A stretch of 64,000 nt of DNA, from positions 3,355,501 to 3,419,500 of the forward strand of contig CM034392.1 of assembly GCA_019925095.2 (NCBI GenBank), read 5' to 3'. The notes beneath the pieces are model-generated. The model searched no databases and was not told the origin of the DNA. It worked only from the letters and a program-made list of their open reading frames with translations. The DNA comes from Dendrolimus kikuchii (taxonomy: Eukaryota > Arthropoda > Insecta > Lepidoptera > Lasiocampidae). Of this stretch, positions 11,118-20,756 are shown piece after piece. Both the position numbers and the translations under genes were made by a program. The first letter of the stretch is position 1. Each line of letters opens with the position of its first letter.

Positions 11118-13469
11118 CAAATACATGGTAATGTACTTTTATACATATTTTAAAAAAATATTAGCATTTGTCTACTTCTCTATATAAACTATAAGTGTGT
11201 GAAATTTCATACTCCTCTGTCTTCGCAATTTTCGTCAAAAGGGGTACAAAGTTTTTGCATTTACGTATTAATATATAGATTACAAAGGTTAATAATATTG
11301 ATCTTTGTAATTTGTAACCATTGTACATTTTTTCATTAGTTTTATGTTTTTAGTGATAGAATATAAATGAAATTCTGTAAATTGTTTATTTTATGTCTAT
11401 ATGGTGAATAATACAGTGTTTTCTATTCTATTCTATATGAACTATTGATAAGAAATATAATATATTTTATATGAATAAGATAAAAATTAAAAGAATAAGT
11501 CACCTTTACAATAGGATTTATAAATTACTAGTGGCCCGGCGCGGTTTCACCCGCGCTCTGTCCCGCTACCGTGGTATATAGCATCATGTTATATAGCCTA
11601 TGACACTCCCTGTTAATGTAGCTTTCCAACAGTAAAAGAATTTTTAAAATCGGTTTAGTAGATCCAGAGATTACCCCCTACAGTGTCACAAACTTTACCT
11701 CTGTATAATATTAGTATAGATTTGGCACACCACCACACACATTGCATTATCCTTGAGCTAAGCAGGTTACACTTGTGGATAATATACAACAGACAACTTT
11801 GAGGCTTATCCCAGATTATAGTAAACATTTGTCTGTGAAATTTACCATGCCAGGAATCAAATCCAGGTTCTCTGCATACCAATGAGCTAGGTATACAACA
11901 ACTTAGAACACTGAAACACTGATACCAACTTAGAATTCATTGAAATACCAAAGAGTGGAGACTCAATTAACCAGACTGATTCTTCTTATAAGACATTCAG
12001 ATAATTGAAAATCTGGATGATAGAACATATGAAGAAAAGTGATTATTTAAACATTATTAACTCTAGAAAGACAACTTAACTTATTGGCTACATGTTTATT
12101 CAAAATGATAAAACAACTTATCAACCAAAATCTATGTTTATTATGCTCGGGATTCACCTGCGACAATGTCATAGTTCTTGATAGTGGCAAAATGAGTCTT
12201 ATTTATAGCATTAAAAATAATGCCATTGAACAAACAGCTATAAAAATGTATATACATATGTCATCTGTCAATATCTAATTTCATTATCTATTAATAACAA
12301 ATAACAACATAAGTTTTCTGTAATGGTGTACAATAAAGTGTTATCTATCTATCTATCTATAACAATATTCAATCATAAATGACACACTAAACCCATCACT
12401 ACTTCTGTGTAAAATGGGCTACAACTATACCATTATCCCAGATGAAGCTTAAGCATTAAGAGACTAGATGTAAATTTTTGTACTTATAATTTTTTTTTCA
12501 ACACACTTGCTCATAAAGTGGCTCTATGGTCACCGCAATTAGGCACAGAATGACACCCATTATCAAACTGTGAGTAAAAAACATTATAACTCACTAGTGA
12601 GTTATAGATTTTTTTTTTAAATTTCGTTGGTTGAGTTGCTTTGTTCTTAAAAAAGTTTTTATTCAAAAAAAAGATCGTGTTCTATAGAACAAATAAATTA
12701 ATGTTCCTATTGCTTGCTCATTCCATGCAACTTCTTATTTAAATAGATAATTTTAACTCGTGCGTGTTTAATAAATAAAACTTTCACTCATATATAACTT
12801 TTTTTTATCTACTAAATAAAATGAGTTTTTGTTGTTATTTTATTCACAAGTGTGTTGAAAAACGTCGTATGATACACGTGTGTATTGATGATTACCGTCC
12901 TCGGCTCTCTTAAGACCCTCGCCTACGGCTCGAGTCTCAATGGCGCCTCAGCGGTAATCACCAATGTTACACACTAGTACCATAATGTACTATTATTCAA
13001 TTCAGCACAGGCAAACACCCACCTGATGGAAAGCGGTTACCTTCGCCTATGGACATTTGCAACATCAAAGGTGTTACAAATGTGATGCTGCTCTCTAAAG
13101 AGAGACGAGCCTAACCACTAATGCCATAATATTTTTTAAATTACTAAAATATGAAGATCTTAATCATGAAATGACTGCTAAACCGATAATCGTGAATCTC
13201 TATAGCTGAAGTCCAGATAATCAAGTCTCCACTACAATGACAATGATTATAATAAAAAACTCACCATGCATGAATGTGACAGCATCCTTGACATAATCAT
13301 CAATCTCAACAAATATGTCATTGATCTTCTTTTTGGCCCTGACAAATATCTGCAACGGTGAGTCCACATTGGCCATGTTTACACGAATGGAGCCGTTGTT
13401 CAGCATAGCAACGTTGTGGGGCCCGTCGCCAGCCATCATTGATATTGTACGGTTAACATAAGCAGCCAT
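1..13469 (-). CDS. Marf: Mitofusin (Marf), 5' part of gene, four coding exons
   Basis: Mitofusin is a dynamin-like GTPase of the mitochondrial outer membrane that tethers and fuses mitochondria. Coding exons read 13469-13265, 7154-7028, 3450-3288 and 205 to the left edge. Splice phases agree at every junction (1, 2, 0) and about 233 residues are visible. Residues 1-68 begin [11 protein letters not shown] and contain [16 protein letters not shown], a mitofusin N-terminal signature. [18 protein letters not shown] (about 101-118) is the G1 P-loop, and [17 protein letters not shown] (from about 204) holds the G3 DSPG motif. The remaining GTPase domain, heptad repeats and membrane hairpin lie off the left edge. 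The introns hold Helitrons, LINE tails and microsatellites. The gene reads away from the BCL7-like gene. Confidence 0.93.
230..948 (+). mobile_element. Helitron, complete ends
   Basis: It begins TC (230-231) after host A and ends CTAG (945-948) before host T, the Helitron insertion rule. The 5' part carries the lepidopteran Helitron stretch ATTATAAATGCGAAAGT and an ACTACTGGACCGATTTG block. A GC-rich hairpin lies just before CTAG. No Rep/helicase is present, so it is non-autonomous. It contains a minisatellite at 614-748. Confidence 0.75.
614..748 (+). repeat. Minisatellite, degenerate GTCGAT(G/T)TG unit
   Basis: About fourteen imperfect copies of a 9-base GGTCGATKT-like unit lie in tandem. 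One frame reads as a monotonous V/D/L repeat, so the open frame here is a repeat artefact. It lies inside the Helitron at 230-948. Confidence 0.7.
1951..2017 (+). repeat. Three-copy tandem repeat, unit 21-24 bp
   Basis: The unit CGGTGATATATACCAAAGTC occurs three times head to tail with one 2-base insertion between copies, followed by a degenerate fourth copy. Confidence 0.8.
2702..2770 (-). repeat. A-tailed 280-bp family, 3' end piece
   Basis: A T-run followed by ATTGCAGGAGTTCAGCAGAC is the reversed A-tail end of the family seen complete at 51838-52147 and 55393-55670. Only the last 60 bases or so remain. Confidence 0.65.
3288..3450 (-). CDS. Marf: Marf coding exon 3, P-loop
   Basis: The acceptor TTTTCCAG precedes the exon and the donor is GTAGGC. 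With the split Arg codon from exon 2 it reads [20 protein letters not shown], the G1 Walker-A loop, then a run of the form [16 protein letters not shown] containing the switch I (G2) threonine region. It ends in phase 0. Confidence 0.93.
3494..4057 (+). mobile_element. Helitron, complete ends (copy of 46667-47240)
   Basis: It starts TCTAATATATAAAATTCTCG after host A and ends CCACTAG before host T. A GGCAGA...TCTGCC hairpin lies next to the 3' CTAG. It is near-identical in plan to 46667-47240, and two blocks of AGAACCGGTAGGTGGCGC type precede the hairpin. It is non-coding and lies 43 bp from Marf exon 3. Confidence 0.8.
4058..4110. repeat. (TA)n microsatellite
   Basis: An almost pure TA tract joins the Helitron 3' end to an RTE-like LINE tail. 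Confidence 0.95.
4111..4380 (+). mobile_element. RTE-like LINE, 5'-truncated 3' end
   Basis: The frame encodes the C-terminal tail [20 protein letters not shown] through AYPARELA and stop. The stop is followed at once by AGT and (TATG)n. It is one of nine copies in the window that share this exact 3' end. Confidence 0.8.
4391..4815 (+). mobile_element. Helitron, non-autonomous
   Basis: It starts TC after A at 4391, runs through the GTTCGTTAGTCTCGCTAAAA block common in lepidopteran Helitrons, and ends CCGGGTCAGCTAG before T. Confidence 0.65.
4970..5211 (-). mobile_element. Degenerate Helitron fragment
   Basis: On the minus strand it opens near TCTTATACTTATATATGG and closes with a GC-rich hairpin (CGCGGACAAAGTCGCGGGC). 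The expected final CTRR is altered. Confidence 0.45.
5551..5648. repeat. 18-bp perfect inverted arms around (TA)31
   Basis: The arm ACTCGATGGGAGTCGAGG at 5551-5568 is mirrored exactly at 5631-5648, separated by 62 bases of pure AT alternation. A second TA tract (5649-5686) and a partial third arm follow. Confidence 0.9.
5703..5798 (+). mobile_element. Fragment of copia-like LTR (3' part)
   Basis: It carries the same blocks as the end of the copia LTRs near 16560-16654 and 20925-21018: AATAAAAACAATTTAAAAC, then CTATCCATC, then CCAGGATAGGTGAG and CCTATAA. The sequence is diverged, and no partner LTR or internal region was seen beside it. Confidence 0.6.
5799..6780. other. Marf intron 2, unassigned stretch
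   Basis: The open frame around 5950-6150 has an 11-bp inverted repeat (GTACACACCGG and its complement) but no family match. Two copies of an ACAAATTTGTGGTG block lie at 6460-6525. No exon was recognised. Confidence 0.4.
6784..7012 (+). mobile_element. Two adjacent RTE-like LINE 3' ends
   Basis: A 75-bp tail (6784-6862) ends with stop and (TATG)n. After a dozen bases a longer copy (6871-7012) ends the same way. Both encode the AYPARELA or CLPREGTG type end in their frames. Confidence 0.75.
7028..7154 (-). CDS. Marf: Marf coding exon 2
   Basis: The exon encodes [20 protein letters not shown] through [14 protein letters not shown] and ends AG before a GTGGGA donor. It starts after TTTTTAG (7155 onward). 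A second in-frame AG nine bases further in (first exon base then 7145) would shorten the protein by three residues. Phase 1 in and phase 2 out fit both neighbours. Confidence 0.9.
7244..7326. repeat. (GA)n-rich microsatellite
   Basis: An impure AGAGA/AAAG tract ends in GATAACA and joins the tail of a reverse-oriented CR1/jockey-like LINE 3' end. Confidence 0.85.
7327..7442 (-). mobile_element. CR1/jockey-like LINE 3' end
   Basis: Read on the minus strand, it has the GGATGAGATCGCTTTGAGCG then ATAAGGCCCC blocks followed by GTGCAATAAAATG and a short tandem tail. This is the shared 3' end of this LINE family in the window. Confidence 0.6.
7608..7906 (-). mobile_element. LINE 3' end with A-tail and 12-bp target duplication
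   Basis: AAATGTCTAAAT flanks both sides (7596-7607 and 7907-7918). On the minus strand the insert is GC-rich and contains GGGTTTTTAGTGGGTA, a motif seen in R1-like LINE 3' untranslated regions (compare 48790). It ends in a poly(A) run. No coding frame was recognised. Confidence 0.75.
7919..8510. other. Marf intron 1, AT-rich, nothing recognised
   Basis: No exon, element end or repeat was identified here. Confidence 0.4.
8517..8987 (+). mobile_element. RTE-like LINE, 5'-truncated
   Basis: The open frame reads the reverse transcriptase C-terminus, including a WFGHVERM block, then [17 protein letters not shown], then AYPARELA, stop and (TATG)n. Compared with the 35344 copy it lacks 12 bases encoding HDER after the VERM block. 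Confidence 0.85.
9305..10081 (-). mobile_element. Helitron interrupted by a SINE-like insertion
   Basis: The minus-strand 5' end is TCAATATTATAAATGCGAAA at 10081 and the 3' end is a GCGGGCAAAAGCT hairpin side near 9305. The element at 9607-9931 sits inside it, and a 14-bp duplication of Helitron sequence marks the insertion. Confidence 0.6.
9607..9931 (+). mobile_element. SINE-like 320-bp family, full-length, 14-bp target duplication
   Basis: ACACATCCCCTCCA flanks both sides (9593-9606 and 9932-9945). The element starts GGAGTTTTTGGCGGGAACTG and ends in a TAAATAAATAAAAT A-rich tail. No coding frame is present. The duplication shows retrotransposition, presumably by LINE machinery. No clear pol III A/B boxes were seen. 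Confidence 0.85.
10078..10162. repeat. (TATG/TA)n microsatellite
   Basis: Alternating TATATA and TATATG units, partly palindromic. Confidence 0.8.
10969..11117. repeat. (TG)n-(TGTGCG)n-(TG)n compound microsatellite
   Basis: A pure TG tract, eight TGTGCG-type hexamers, then TG again, 149 bases in all. The Cys/Val and His/Thr open frames across it are artefacts. Confidence 0.97.
11528..11720 (-). mobile_element. Short Helitron (about 190 bp), complete ends
   Basis: On the minus strand it runs from TCTATACTAATATTATACAG to CCGGGCCACTAG with the 3' hairpin GCGCGGGTGAAACCGCGC. It has host A before and T after. A near-twin lies at 30256-30445. Confidence 0.85.
12297..12362 (+). mobile_element. CR1/jockey-like LINE 3' tail
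   Basis: TTTTCTGTAATGGTGTACAA, then TAAAGTG and (TATC)n, is the common 3' terminus of this LINE family. Confidence 0.65.
12495..12998 (-). mobile_element. 500-bp palindrome-bearing repeat, copy 1
   Basis: It is the reverse complement of 26802-27304. It contains a 22-bp perfect palindrome TATAACTCACTAGTGAGTTATA, inverted TTTTCAACACACTTG copies about 370 bp apart, and a stem made by GATTACCG and CGGTAATC around a GC-rich block. The class was not recognised. Confidence 0.75.
13006..13118 (-). repeat. A-tailed 280-bp family fragment
   Basis: It shares the GATGGAAAGCGGTTACC, GCCTATGGACATTTGCAACA and CACTAATGCC blocks with the family, but without the A-tail. Confidence 0.65.
13265..13469 (-). CDS. 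Marf: Marf coding exon 1 (start codon)
   Basis: The ATG is at 13469-13467 and the frame runs 68 codons plus one base to a GTGAGT donor (13264-13259). The peptide starts [14 protein letters not shown] and ends near [12 protein letters not shown]. Upstream on the minus strand, TTTTTAG at 13542-13548 could be the acceptor of a 5'UTR intron, leaving about 72 bases of leader in this exon. No promoter was identified. Confidence 0.92.
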
Positions 13470-13549
13470 ACGGGAAGGAAAGCACGGACGTTAGGTGGAC
13501 CTTATGTGGACAATGCCAACAGTATAGTCACTGTACCACTTCTAAAAAT

Positions 13550-15739
13550 AGCATGCACGATAAAAACTGCAACAAAACAAAAAAACAGCTGTGTAGTAAA
13601 TAAAGCGAGTGTTTTTATTAGCATAGATATATATATAGATAGAAAAGGTTAAAACGATGTTTTAACCATTTTAAGGGGGGAATTTTATTTAATTTTTATT
13701 TCTCGATGTTTTGGCCCATTCTTCTCTACTTTTACTCATTGACACTTGACATTTGTGCCTTCTGCGGTTATGGCTACTGAAAAGTGGGTGAAATGTTGAG
13801 ATTAAAATCAAACCAAATTCCGCATGTGAAACTGCTAAAACATAGTTTTAATTATGTGGGCTACTTGTGAATACTTAAGAAAATCATATAAAAAAGGTTA
13901 TATGTTATTCATGCCCCTTTTGAGAAATTCATGAGTATTAATAGTCAACACATTAAAATTGTGAAAGTATATTATTTGTTACCTTAAGCAAAAAAAACAC
14001 AAAAAAACTTAATGGAACTAAATACTTTGACAACCATATTATCATCTAGAATATTTTGAGGGCTGAGACATCTCTTACTTAAAATCTAAGCATTAATATA
14101 CATATTTCTAAACAGTATCTCACTGATTCCTTGTAGAAAGTCTAGAGGTTTATTCACCATTTCCAAAGCAATTTTAGTTGCTGTTAAAGGGGAAGAAGTG
14201 GCACATTAAAGTCCCATGCAATAAATATTTTTTTTTATTTACATACATTCCAGTTTATAAAATTCTATGCTATATACATAAAATAATTAGACACAAGAGG
14301 TGAATGATATGCTTTATACACCACAAGTTTGTTTTATTATGTCCACTACTTAGTTGAGATTTTATTAAAATGCTTTATAAGTGAAAAATAACTGTGCTTG
14401 TATCAGTTAGGAATTTTATGGTTCTCTTTATTAAACAACAGTATGAAGACAATGTCACCTATATGTGTATTGGGTTGGATAAACAGTTTGAGGTTATGTC
14501 TGAAAAACATCAAGGCGTAACACCATTACACCAAGTCTCCGCCACATAGAAAAACTGAAGAATGAAAGCGTAGAAAGCCAAAAGAAAGATCAAGAAGCAT
14601 GTTGTACGACAAGTGTAATGTACCTTATCATCTCGTTGCATCATCAGAACCGATGCGCATCCCTGCAGTCCCGAGCCGCGGGAAAATATTCACACATTTT
14701 AGCGTATAAATATGATCCAAATATAGCAATAAATTAAACAAGACGTAGAACAACTGACAGCCGCTAAATATAAGTCAAATTTTATTTGTGATAAAATCAT
14801 CCCTATAAGTATACAACTAAATGAACACTTTTAGAAAATATTTAATCAGTCTTACCTAAGTTTTATAGCATCGTTTTGATTACAAATATTATAAACTAAG
14901 AATGTCTGCAAGATTACCAATAAATTTTTTCTACAATTTTTATTCCTGTTTTCAATTTTCGATTTTTTTATTTCAGTTCAAAGGATTTGACATATCGTAA
15001 TGAAAATTTCAAGGGCAGGGCGCATTATTGGTTAAAAAATCTTTGAGCCCATTTTGGCCAATAAAAAGATAGACTTTATTACTCTTCTAAGAACGTTTTG
15101 TTACAACATTTTGCCTAATGTTTATAAGCAAAAAAATGTAATTTACAGTTTTTTTTTTAAACATTTCAATTTTATTTTTAGATTTATATTTAAATTTTTT
15201 GTTTATTGAATATTTTAATAGCACAGTTATAACAAATGTTATTTTATAATTAACTTCACTTGCACGGACGGCTTTATTTATGTAAAAGTTTACAACTAAA
15301 CTTTACAAAACAAAAAATTAATGTAAAACGTGTGCGTCTCGGGACGCGCGACAGAAGTGATAACTTAAACTAATGTAAGTTGAACTATTTATTATTGAAA
15401 TTGTTTAATTTGAGAAGCCTACCTAAGTGCCTACCGCTGCCATATGCGTGAGAGGAAGGGAAGCCAGACAAACTGGCGCCGTAACGTTACGTTACGTAAC
15501 GAACCGGTTTGTTGAACAAAACCAAAGCTATACAAGCTGTTTTGTGTTGACAATGTTACATCTCTTTATATATGTGACTACTTACGGTTTTTGGTGTCAT
15601 CAATTTTAAATTGAGAATGACAATATCTTTGTATAAGAATTGAAAAAAAAACTGTTATTTTGTTTTAATTAAATTTTATTCTTGTAAATCCATAAAAAAT
15701 CGTTTTGCTTCCACAATATACAACTACGTGTATATTCAA
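13550..15739. other. Region between Marf exon 1 and the copia relic
   Basis: AT-rich sequence with a few CpG-rich spots (14660-14690 and 15330-15520, the latter with a palindromic GTTACGTTACGTAAC). It may hold the Marf promoter and the missing first BCL7 exon, but neither was identified. Confidence 0.4.
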
Positions 15740-16388
15740 AAGGTTAAGGACCCACGCACTATGGAAAACGTTACAGGAAAATTTCAGATTGATCTGTTAA
15801 GGGGCAAAAGTAATTAGGATATCTGGAAATGTAAAGTAAGTTGCCTATTAAGCATTGTTCCCAAAGTGCTCGAAGTAGTGTAGGGCTCGTTCCAAAGACC
15901 CACAGAACCACTTGCTGTCTGGAAATGCTAATATGCTCGGTACATATAATGAAAATCGCGATCGTTTCATTAAAGCCGATGCAACTGCACTTATAATATT
16001 AGCGAGCAACGTGCAAGACGACACTCAGGAAAGTAATGCGGTACAATAATGCGCGTGATATATGGCTAGAGTTAACATAAAGCATATAATCTTTGCATGA
16101 GCTTCCTCGGCTACAAGAAAGATGCACCACATGACATTGCAAACCATATGTCGAAATTAAAGAATATATGGTCACAGCTTAACCAAGAATTGAAGAGAGA
16201 TAACAACAAGGAGCTATCAGACTACAGTTAATATGCAAAATCTTGGACACTCTTGATGAAACCTTCATTTATTTTCGAAGCAGCTGGCTGTTATCACAGA
16301 AATCCGACACAGTTGTAGAAAGTCTCACAAGTCATCTATGTGCATCCGAGAGAACATTACATAGTATACATAATAATGTTAATATGCA
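15740..16388 (+). pseudogene. Relic of an older copia element (PBS and gag region)
   Basis: It matches the start of the intact element at 16655-17340: a GGTTAAGGACCC primer-site stretch, an ATG with MENVTGK, then diverged gag with stops and frameshifts. It is cut at 16389-16393 by insertion of the younger element. Confidence 0.8.
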
Positions 16389-16393
16389 ACAAG
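16389..16393 (+). repeat. Target-site duplication ACAAG (left)
   Basis: It matches 21019-21023 on the other side of the copia element, a 5-bp duplication typical of the superfamily. Confidence 0.9.
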
Positions 16394-16654
16394 TGTTGGA
16401 GTTGTAGCTGGCCCTATAGAAAAACTTTAGAGTTCTCAATTCAAATTAATTGGTTACCTAGCTACAACTACAAAATAACAGAGACTTTTTAAAGTGTCAT
16501 TGAAAAGTTAATCTCATATACGTATAGTGGTAAAAGTGCAATAAAAACAATTTAAAACTTATTCAAATTGTAGTGACCAGTGATCTTAAGTTACTAACGT
16601 AACTATCCATCGAGAATCCATATTCTGCTAGGATAGGTGAGCTTACCTATAATA
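16394..16654 (+). repeat. copia 5' LTR
   Basis: It starts TGTTGGAGTTG and ends CTATAATA, not the usual CA. The boundaries are fixed by the ACAAG duplication and by where the two LTRs stop matching. Confidence 0.93.
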
Positions 16655-16670
16655 GGTTTAGGACCCCAGC
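16655..16670 (+). promoter_or_regulatory. Putative primer-binding site
   Basis: GGTTTAGGACCCCAGC begins directly after the 5' LTR. It resembles the copia site that pairs with an internal part of initiator tRNA-Met. This is inference from position and resemblance. Confidence 0.55.
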
Positions 16671-16677
16671 ATAAAGG

Positions 16678-18672
16678 ATGGAGAGTGTCACTGGGAAAAT
16701 ACAGATTGGTTTATTAGAGGGCAAGTCCAACTGGGATACATGGAAATATAAGGTCAGATGGCTGTTACGCACTGTACCCCAAGCGTTAGAGGTAGTCGAG
16801 GGCTCATTCCTACCTCCCAGTAGTGAAGCAGTTGAAGGTGGAGATGGCATTGGAACGTTTAACACCCGTTTAGAACGGTATATAAAAGCCGATGCGACCG
16901 CGCTTCTGATTCTAACAACCAATATGCATGAAGAAACACTGAGGAAAGTAATGAGATTTACGAAAGCTAGAGAGGTATGGCTTGAGTTACATAGATTGTT
17001 TGATGGAACTGATGAGGACAAAGCATACAATTTATGTATGAGCTTTTTCAGTTATAAGAAAGATCAGGGAGATGACATAGCCACACACATGTCCAAATTG
17101 AAAAATATTTGGACCCAGCTGAATATTGAGTTAAAGAAGGACAACAATAGGGAGTTACCTGAGATACTATTAATATGTAAAATTCTGGATACTCTTGAGG
17201 AATCTTTCTTTCCTTTTAAAAGCAGTTGGCTATTACAACCGAAAGCTGATCGAACCATCGAAAATCTGACAAGCCATCTTTGCGCTTTTGAGAAGGCACT
17301 CAAGATTAAAAGCGACACTAGTCAAGAGGCGCTAGTTGTAAATAAGACTGTGCAGAAGAAAAAGCCAAAAGCGAAGAAGTGTCACTATTGTTCTCAGAAA
17401 GGACATTGGGTAAGAGACTGCCCTAAGTGGATAGGTGACGGGAGACCTCCGAAGCCTTCACAAAGCGGAACAAACACTTCGCCACAAGTTCAGAACATAA
17501 CATTGATAGTTGTCAACGCATGTTCATCTGAAAGGCTTTCAGATAGGGACAATTGGTTTGTTCATAATGGAGCAACGGTACACATCACAAACAGGAGTGA
17601 CTTTTTTCAAGATTTTGCTGATTTTGATTTGAACCACACAGTGACCACAGCAGACGGCACTACCATTCCAGCAAAAGGGAAAGGATCGGTGGTAGTCGAA
17701 TCAAATATCAATGGCAAAAAGGAAATAATGACGCTTAGTAATGTATGGTACGTGCCATCACTGAACAGAAACTTAATTTCGGCTTTAGCTGCACAGGACA
17801 AAATTCCAAATAGCATGTTTACTTCAACTTCAACAGAGTGCAAGTTGATAGTAAATGGAAAAACATGCCTTATTGGACATAGAAAATGTAATGGAGGATT
17901 ATATAAGCTTGATCTGAAAGCAATAATCACCACCAACCATATTCAAGTGAATGTAGTAACGTCACAGGAAGACCTATTGCAGATTTATCACGAGAGGTTT
18001 GGACATCAGAACCCAAGACATGTCAAAAGCCTCGTGAAGCGAGAGTTAGGTATAGACATACCATGCGATGGTCTCAAATGTGAAGGCTGCATATATGGCA
18101 AGGCACATCGTCTCAAGTTCGGTAAGAGAGAAAGAGCAACAAGAATAGGTGAACTAATTCATACAGATGTGTGCGGTCCTTTTGAAGAGAGCTTCTCTAA
18201 ATTCAGATACTTTGTATTATTCAAAGATGACTACTCGAGTTATCGACACGTGTACTTTATTCGACAGAAATCAGATGTCAAAGACATGCTAGTACGTTTC
18301 ATAGCTGAAACAAAAACAGCTGGCCATACAATTCGAACCATTCTCTCAGATAATGGAGGGGAATTTGACAATAAGGATTTCCGCGATATTTTACACAAGC
18401 ATGGGATCATACAAAGATTGACGATGCCGTACACGCCAGAACAGAATGGTGTAAGCGAGCGTGAAAATAGAACTCTAGTAGAAGCAGCAAGATCAATGAT
18501 GCATTCGCATGTGGAGTTGCCACAAATGCTTTGGGCAGAACTGATCAATACCGCAACATACATACTCAATCGAACAGGTCCTTTAAGAGTAGAGGATAAG
18601 GTCCCCTTTGAGTTATGGTATGGAAAGAAACCGAAGATAAGTCACTTAAGAATCATAGGAAGTGAATGCTAA
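16678..18672 (+). pseudogene. copia gag-protease-integrase, ends at internal TAA
   Basis: This 664-residue open part of the polyprotein starts at the first ATG after the primer site. A UBN2-type gag region fills about 50-215. A zinc knuckle CHYCSQKGHWVRDC has C235, C238, H243 and C248. At 293-300 the protease site reads WFVHNGAT, where copia proteases normally have D-S-G, so the catalytic Asp position is His296. The pre-integrase His/Cys zinc site covers about 430-480. The integrase triad is D497, D558 and E594 with D-35-E spacing. The frame stops at 18670-18672 within a conserved GSEC region just after the integrase core, but the same frame stays open beyond it. Confidence 0.93.
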
Positions 18673-20736
18673 TTTCATATACCGAAACAGAAAAAAAAGA
18701 AGTTAAGCAAAAAAGCTGTAAAAGGCATACTCATTGGCTACGAAAACGATGATGGCTATCGTATATGGGATGGTCATCAGACACAAAGATCAAGGGATGT
18801 CACATTCCAGGGAGAAGTTGAATTAAGAATTTCAACAGGCATCAACGAAGATCAACCAAGTGAGGAGTCAAGGCAGTTACAGCAGCTTAATCAAGATCGA
18901 AACCATGATCTAGAGGGAATACAAAATGAAGATCATGATTTTGTAGTTCAAGGTCCTTCTTCAGAGGGAGATGAGGATGATTTCCCTGACATGACTGAAG
19001 ATTCAGTGGGTAGTCATCTAGAGCGAGACAGACAGAGACCTGATCAAAACGATAGACAAGACGACTTTTACGATGCTGAAGATGATGGTCATGAGCGACT
19101 GATCGAAATCCAAGAGCCGAAATATTTCTTAAGGGACAGAGATACTCTGAGATGCCCTGAGAGGTATAATGACTTTGTCTGTTCTGTAGAATCTTTCCCT
19201 GAAACTTATAATGAAGCACTGAAAGTTAAAGACCATGAAAGCTGGTTGAAGGCAATGGAAAGTGAAATACATTCCTTAAAAGTAAATGATGTATGGTCGT
19301 TAACTGAACTACCACCTAACAGAAAGGCGCTACCTAGCAAATGGGTTTTCAGAATTAAGAGAAATCCTGATGGCTCTATAGACAAATATAAAGCACGCCT
19401 AGTGGTGAAGGGGTTCAAGCAGCGAAAAGGCATTGATTACGACAAAACTTTCAGTCCAGTAGCAAGACTAGGTACAATACGAGCGTTATTAAGTGTAGCA
19501 GCTAAAGAAAAATTTGTACTAACACAATTTGACGTATTTACAGCATTCTTAAATGGCAAATTAACAGAGGAAATCTACATGAAACAACCAGATGGCTTTG
19601 ACGACGGATCCCAGAGAGTATGGAAACTCAATAGAAGCCTATATGGTTTGAAACAAGCTCCCAGGTGTTGGAATTCCTGTTTTGCCGAAACTTTAGTAGA
19701 CATGAACTTTAAACAAAGTTATGCAGACTCTTGTTTGTTTCTTAGGAAGAAGCAAAATGAGAAAATTTTGATAACCTTGTATGTTGACGACGGCCTAGTG
19801 GCTGGAACAAATGCAAAAGTGGTTAATGAATTTCTAGACGACTTGAGGAAGAAATTAAAGATCACTTCTAAGCCTGCAACATACTACCTTGGATTGGAGA
19901 TCCATCGAGATGAGGATGGTTCTATAACCATCAAACAAGAAGCTTATACAAAAAAGATTTTAGAGCGCTTCCACATGGCGGAATGTAATCCAATTTCCAC
20001 ACCAATTCAAAAGGAATCTGTAACTGTTCAGTCAGGGGAAGTGGATTCAGAAAAGAAAGTGTTTCCGTACAGAGAAGCTGTAGGTGTTTTAGCCTATTTG
20101 ATGGTAGGCACACGTCCAGACATAGCATATGCTGTTGGTGTAGCATCTAGGAAGCTGGAAAATCCTAATAATTCGGATTGGCAGATGGTAAAGAAGATTT
20201 TCAGATACCTAAAAGGAACAGCATCTTTGGGTATCAAGTACAAATCGAGCCATGCCACATGTACATCCATAGATGGATATAGCGATGCTGATCATGGTGG
20301 AGATCAACACACAGGGCGCTCAACAAGTGGCGTAGTATGCATGTATGCTGGAGGAGCAATTACATGGTTGAGTCAAAGACAAGCGTCAGTCGCTATTTCC
20401 ACCACAGAGGCAGAAATTGTTGCTGCGAGTGAAGCCACAAGAGAACTCATTTGGCTGCAAAGGATTTACAGTCATTTAACGGAGCTGAGCGATGTTCCAT
20501 CACTCAAAGTTGACAATGAAGCTGCTATTCGTCTTGCTCACAACCCGGAGTTTCATAAGAGGACGAAGCACATTAGAATTAGACATTTCTTTGTGCGTGA
20601 GAAGGTTCTTAATGGAGAAGTGAGTGTGACGAGAATAGGCACCGCCAATCAAGTGGCAGACATATTTACAAAACCAGTGCCTAGACCCAGACTTGTCCAA
20701 CTATGCACAGCGCTAGGACTAGTCAGGAGTCTTTAA
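18673..20736 (+). pseudogene. copia reverse transcriptase and RNase H, downstream of the stop
   Basis: It continues the gag-pol frame with no shift for 687 residues to the normal stop. The RT starts near WVFRIKRNPDGSIDKYKARL, with TQFDVFTAFLNG, LYGLKQAPRCW and the catalytic YVDD (Tyr at codon 1035 counted from the gag start). RNase H has GYSDADHGGD, STTEAEIVA and KVDNEAA, with a final KRTKHIRIRHFF block. No start codon is expected here, because it would be made only by readthrough of the upstream stop. Apart from that stop the coding sequence looks undamaged. Confidence 0.93.
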
Positions 20737-20744
20737 GACATTTC

Positions 20745-20756
20745 AATGAGGGGAAG
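20745..20756 (+). promoter_or_regulatory. Polypurine tract
   Basis: The purine-rich run GAGGGGAAG sits directly before the 3' LTR, where plus-strand priming occurs in LTR retrotransposons. Confidence 0.75.

Noticed and set aside
10932..11187. Long open frames of Cys-Val, His-Thr and Val-Arg repeats on both strands
   Set aside because: They are translations of the TG/CG microsatellite and have no other support.
18887..19219. Minus-strand frames within the copia element
   Set aside because: They lie opposite a well-supported polyprotein and have no domain of their own.
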